Shown here piece by piece: positions 4,658 to 6,272 of a stretch of DNA of 6,272 nucleotides. The DNA lies in contig JAHIKO010000028.1 in NCBI GenBank assembly GCA_018897535.1, forward strand, positions 1 to 6,272, written 5' to 3'. A model generated the notes under the pieces. That model ran no database searches and was not told the DNA's origin. It saw only the letters and a list, made by a program, of their open reading frames with translations. Position numbers and translations under genes: made by a program. Source of the stretch: Candidatus Dependentiae bacterium (GTDB taxonomy: Bacteria; Babelota; Babeliae; Babelales; UASB340). The stretch's first letter is position 1; every line of letters starts with the position of its first letter.

Positions 4658-6272
4658 TTTGTAGCGTTAATAATTTTTTTTGCTTTTTATTTTCCAATAA
4701 ATTTTGAGCTTTTTTTATAAACTCTGGATTTATACCTCGTTTTGCTAAAAGTTTTAATACAACATCATTTTGCATTGATATTCCAGGAATTATTTTATAC
4801 AAAGGCTCTATTTCGTCATTTTCTTTTTCTAAAACAGGAACCTGACAGTTTTCAAAAAATCCTGTTTTTTCAAGATTTGTTATTTCGTGTAAATGGGTGT
4901 TTGTAATCAAAATTACTTTAGAATTTTCGCCAAGTTCTTGTAAAAATGTTTCTACGGGTGGTTTCGCTTCATCCTCAGAAGTTCCGTTGAAAAGTTCATC
5001 TACGCCAAAAATTGCAAAATCATTATCTTTTAGATTTTTGGCGGTAACAAGCAATTGCATAGCTCGCGTCACTCCTGCATTAAAATGTGATAATCCGGCA
5101 GCAATATCTTCAGTTATCTTAAAATAGGTTCGAATAAAATTAAACATACTCATTTTTAATTCTTTTGCCGGAGCAATTCCCAATGTTTGTGCAAGAATTG
5201 CAGAATAGATTATTGCAGTTGTTATTGTCGATTTTCCTCCTGCAATTGGTCCTGTAATAATCACATTTCTTGGATGACCATTACAACCAAGATCAATAGA
5301 ATTTGTAACTACTTTTTCCGGATCCAAAAGAGGATTCCAAAAATCTTTTATTGAAAGCTGAGGAGTTTCTGAATTTTCTATAAATTCAGGAAAACAAAAT
5401 GTTACATCTTTATTTTGAAAATCTTTATAAATTTTAGCTATTGTTAGTTGTGCATCAATTTCACCAACGGCAAGCATTAAAGGTATAAAATTTTCTTTTT
5501 GTTCGTTCATTAATCTGTATGCAATAGAAACTCTTGAAAACCATTCCAGTCTACAATATTTTCCTTTGATGGTTTTTGTTTCAAGTAGGTTTATTAAAGT
5601 ATCAAAATTCGGTGATTTTTCTCTTAGTTCTTGTAACATTTTTGAGAAATTTTTTATGACCGGTAGTGATTCGGCAAATTCCGGATATTCTAAAGATATT
5701 TTTTCTATTTCTTTGATGTTGGTTAAATATTCAGATAAAAGAGAGATTTTTTTATGAGTATATTTAAATAAAGCCGCAGTTTCATCAAAATATGCAATTT
5801 CCTCTATCACATTTTTTTCATTATTCCATGTGGATATAACTGTTTTTGTTTTATCTGATGTTTTTTCTGAAGTAGCTAAGCCTATTGTCCAAGCAAGAAC
5901 TCCTGAAAATGTTGTTGGTGACAAGTGTTTAAAATCTTCTACATTTGGTGAAATATTTTTTCCAAAAATTGTTATATCGGGTAAAATATTTTTTCCAAAA
6001 ATTATAGATGATGGAAGAGCTATTGCACCATAAAACATAAATAATTTACTAATATATTTTAGAGAATCATTGTATTTGTAATAGGTTTCCAATAGTAATG
6101 GACTTTTGTTAATAAAATCTGAATATTTTTTTATAATTTCAGCTTTATTTTCTAAAAAAATTCTACATCTTAACGGTTCGAAATCTACATAAGTACAGAA
6201 AACATCTTCTGGGTTCCAAAAAGATAAGACTATGTTTTCCGGTACTAAAATATTTTTTAGTTTGGTATCCAA
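4638..6272 (-). CDS. MutS domain V-like ATPase lacking a recognisable mismatch-recognition domain, 5' end probably outside window
   Basis: At least 544 residues are seen; TTG at 6272 is the window edge, so the true start is probably upstream. The C-terminal part (about 310-525) is a MutS-type ATPase: Walker A GPIAGGKST at 341-349 (MutS usually GPNMGGKST), MFNFIRTY at 376-383, DIAAGLSHF at 389-397 in the place of the MutS signature loop, Walker B FAIFGVDELFNGTS from 419 (Asp425, Glu426) and TNTHLHEI at 457-464, matching the MutS switch His. Residues about 165-300 look helical, like the MutS lever and clamp. I see no FxE mismatch-reading motif, so this is not ordinary MutS. Residues 72-131 are partly hydrophobic (LFMFYGAIALPSSIIFG; FSGVLAWTIGLA) and may touch membrane. 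Function unknown; proteins of this type are often annotated only as MutS-like ATPases. Its 3' end overlaps the exporter start, so it belongs to the same transcript. Confidence 0.85.
   Translation of the reverse strand: MDTKLKNILVPENIVLSFWNPEDVFCTYVDFEPLRCRIFLENKAEIIKKYSDFINKSPLLLETYYKYNDSLKYISKLFMFYGAIALPSSIIFGKNILPDITIFGKNISPNVEDFKHLSPTTFSGVLAWTIGLATSEKTSDKTKTVISTWNNEKNVIEEIAYFDETAALFKYTHKKISLLSEYLTNIKEIEKISLEYPEFAESLPVIKNFSKMLQELREKSPNFDTLINLLETKTIKGKYCRLEWFSRVSIAYRLMNEQKENFIPLMLAVGEIDAQLTIAKIYKDFQNKDVTFCFPEFIENSETPQLSIKDFWNPLLDPEKVVTNSIDLGCNGHPRNVIITGPIAGGKSTITTAIIYSAILAQTLGIAPAKELKMSMFNFIRTYFKITEDIAAGLSHFNAGVTRAMQLLVTAKNLKDNDFAIFGVDELFNGTSEDEAKPPVETFLQELGENSKVILITNTHLHEITNLEKTGFFENCQVPVLEKENDEIEPLYKIIPGISMQNDVVLKLLAKRGINPEFIKKAQNLLENKKQKKLLTLQNETREI
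5951..6003 (-). repeat. In-frame tandem repeat within the MutS-like gene
   Basis: An exact 20-base unit occurs at 5951-5970 and 5984-6003, a period of 33 bases, and encodes two successive 11-residue units, IFGKNILPDIT and IFGKNISPNVE, at about residues 91-112. It keeps the frame, so it is a small internal duplication, lying in the N-terminal region between two hydrophobic stretches. Confidence 0.8.

Noticed and set aside
6270..6272. TTG as the true start of the MutS-like gene
   Set aside because: It is the exact window edge and no ribosome site can be seen, so the frame most likely extends upstream.

Overview
The window holds most of a lasso-peptide biosynthesis locus, with everything on the minus strand. 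Read in the direction of transcription (high to low coordinates), the order is: a MutS-domain ATPase (4638-6272, 5' end probably outside the window); an Atm1/McjD-type ABC exporter (2909-4657); three tiny precursor genes A1, A2 and A3 (2714-2827, 2545-2658, 2425-2532); a leader peptidase B carrying a fused PqqD-like recognition domain (1626-2396); and an asparagine-synthetase-like lasso cyclase C (1-1604, 3' end outside the window). The precursors were found by translating the roughly 510-base stretch between the exporter and B, which has no long ORF. The cyclase was read through by hand for 534 codons without a stop.

How the genes would work together: each precursor is a 17-19 residue leader followed by a 16-20 residue core. 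The N-terminal domain of B should bind the leader, and its C-terminal Cys-His-Asp protease domain should cut just before core Gly1. C should use ATP to adenylate the Glu8 side chain and close a Gly1-Glu8 isopeptide ring around the tail. The ABC exporter would then carry out the product. All three cores begin with Gly and have Glu at position 8, and all three leaders have Thr at the penultimate position. These are the diagnostic lasso features, so the assignment does not rest on B and C alone. The third core has Cys2 and Cys16 and could carry a ring-to-tail disulfide.

Unusual points are three divergent cores behind closely related, very short leaders; the order exporter-A-A-A-B-C; an exporter with strong resemblance to the Atm1 branch; and a MutS-like ATPase whose 3' end overlaps the exporter start by 20 bases. 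A possible promoter and the strongest ribosome binding site in the cluster lie directly before A1.

Organism: the DNA is very AT-rich (about 30% GC by eye), coding is dense, and TAA is the usual stop. The fused B protein is the arrangement common in Gram-negative lasso clusters, and the Atm1-like exporter fits that. A host-associated, reduced-genome lineage such as Dependentiae/Babeliae is possible, but this is a guess and the sequence alone does not settle it. I saw no tRNA, rRNA, CRISPR array or insertion sequence.
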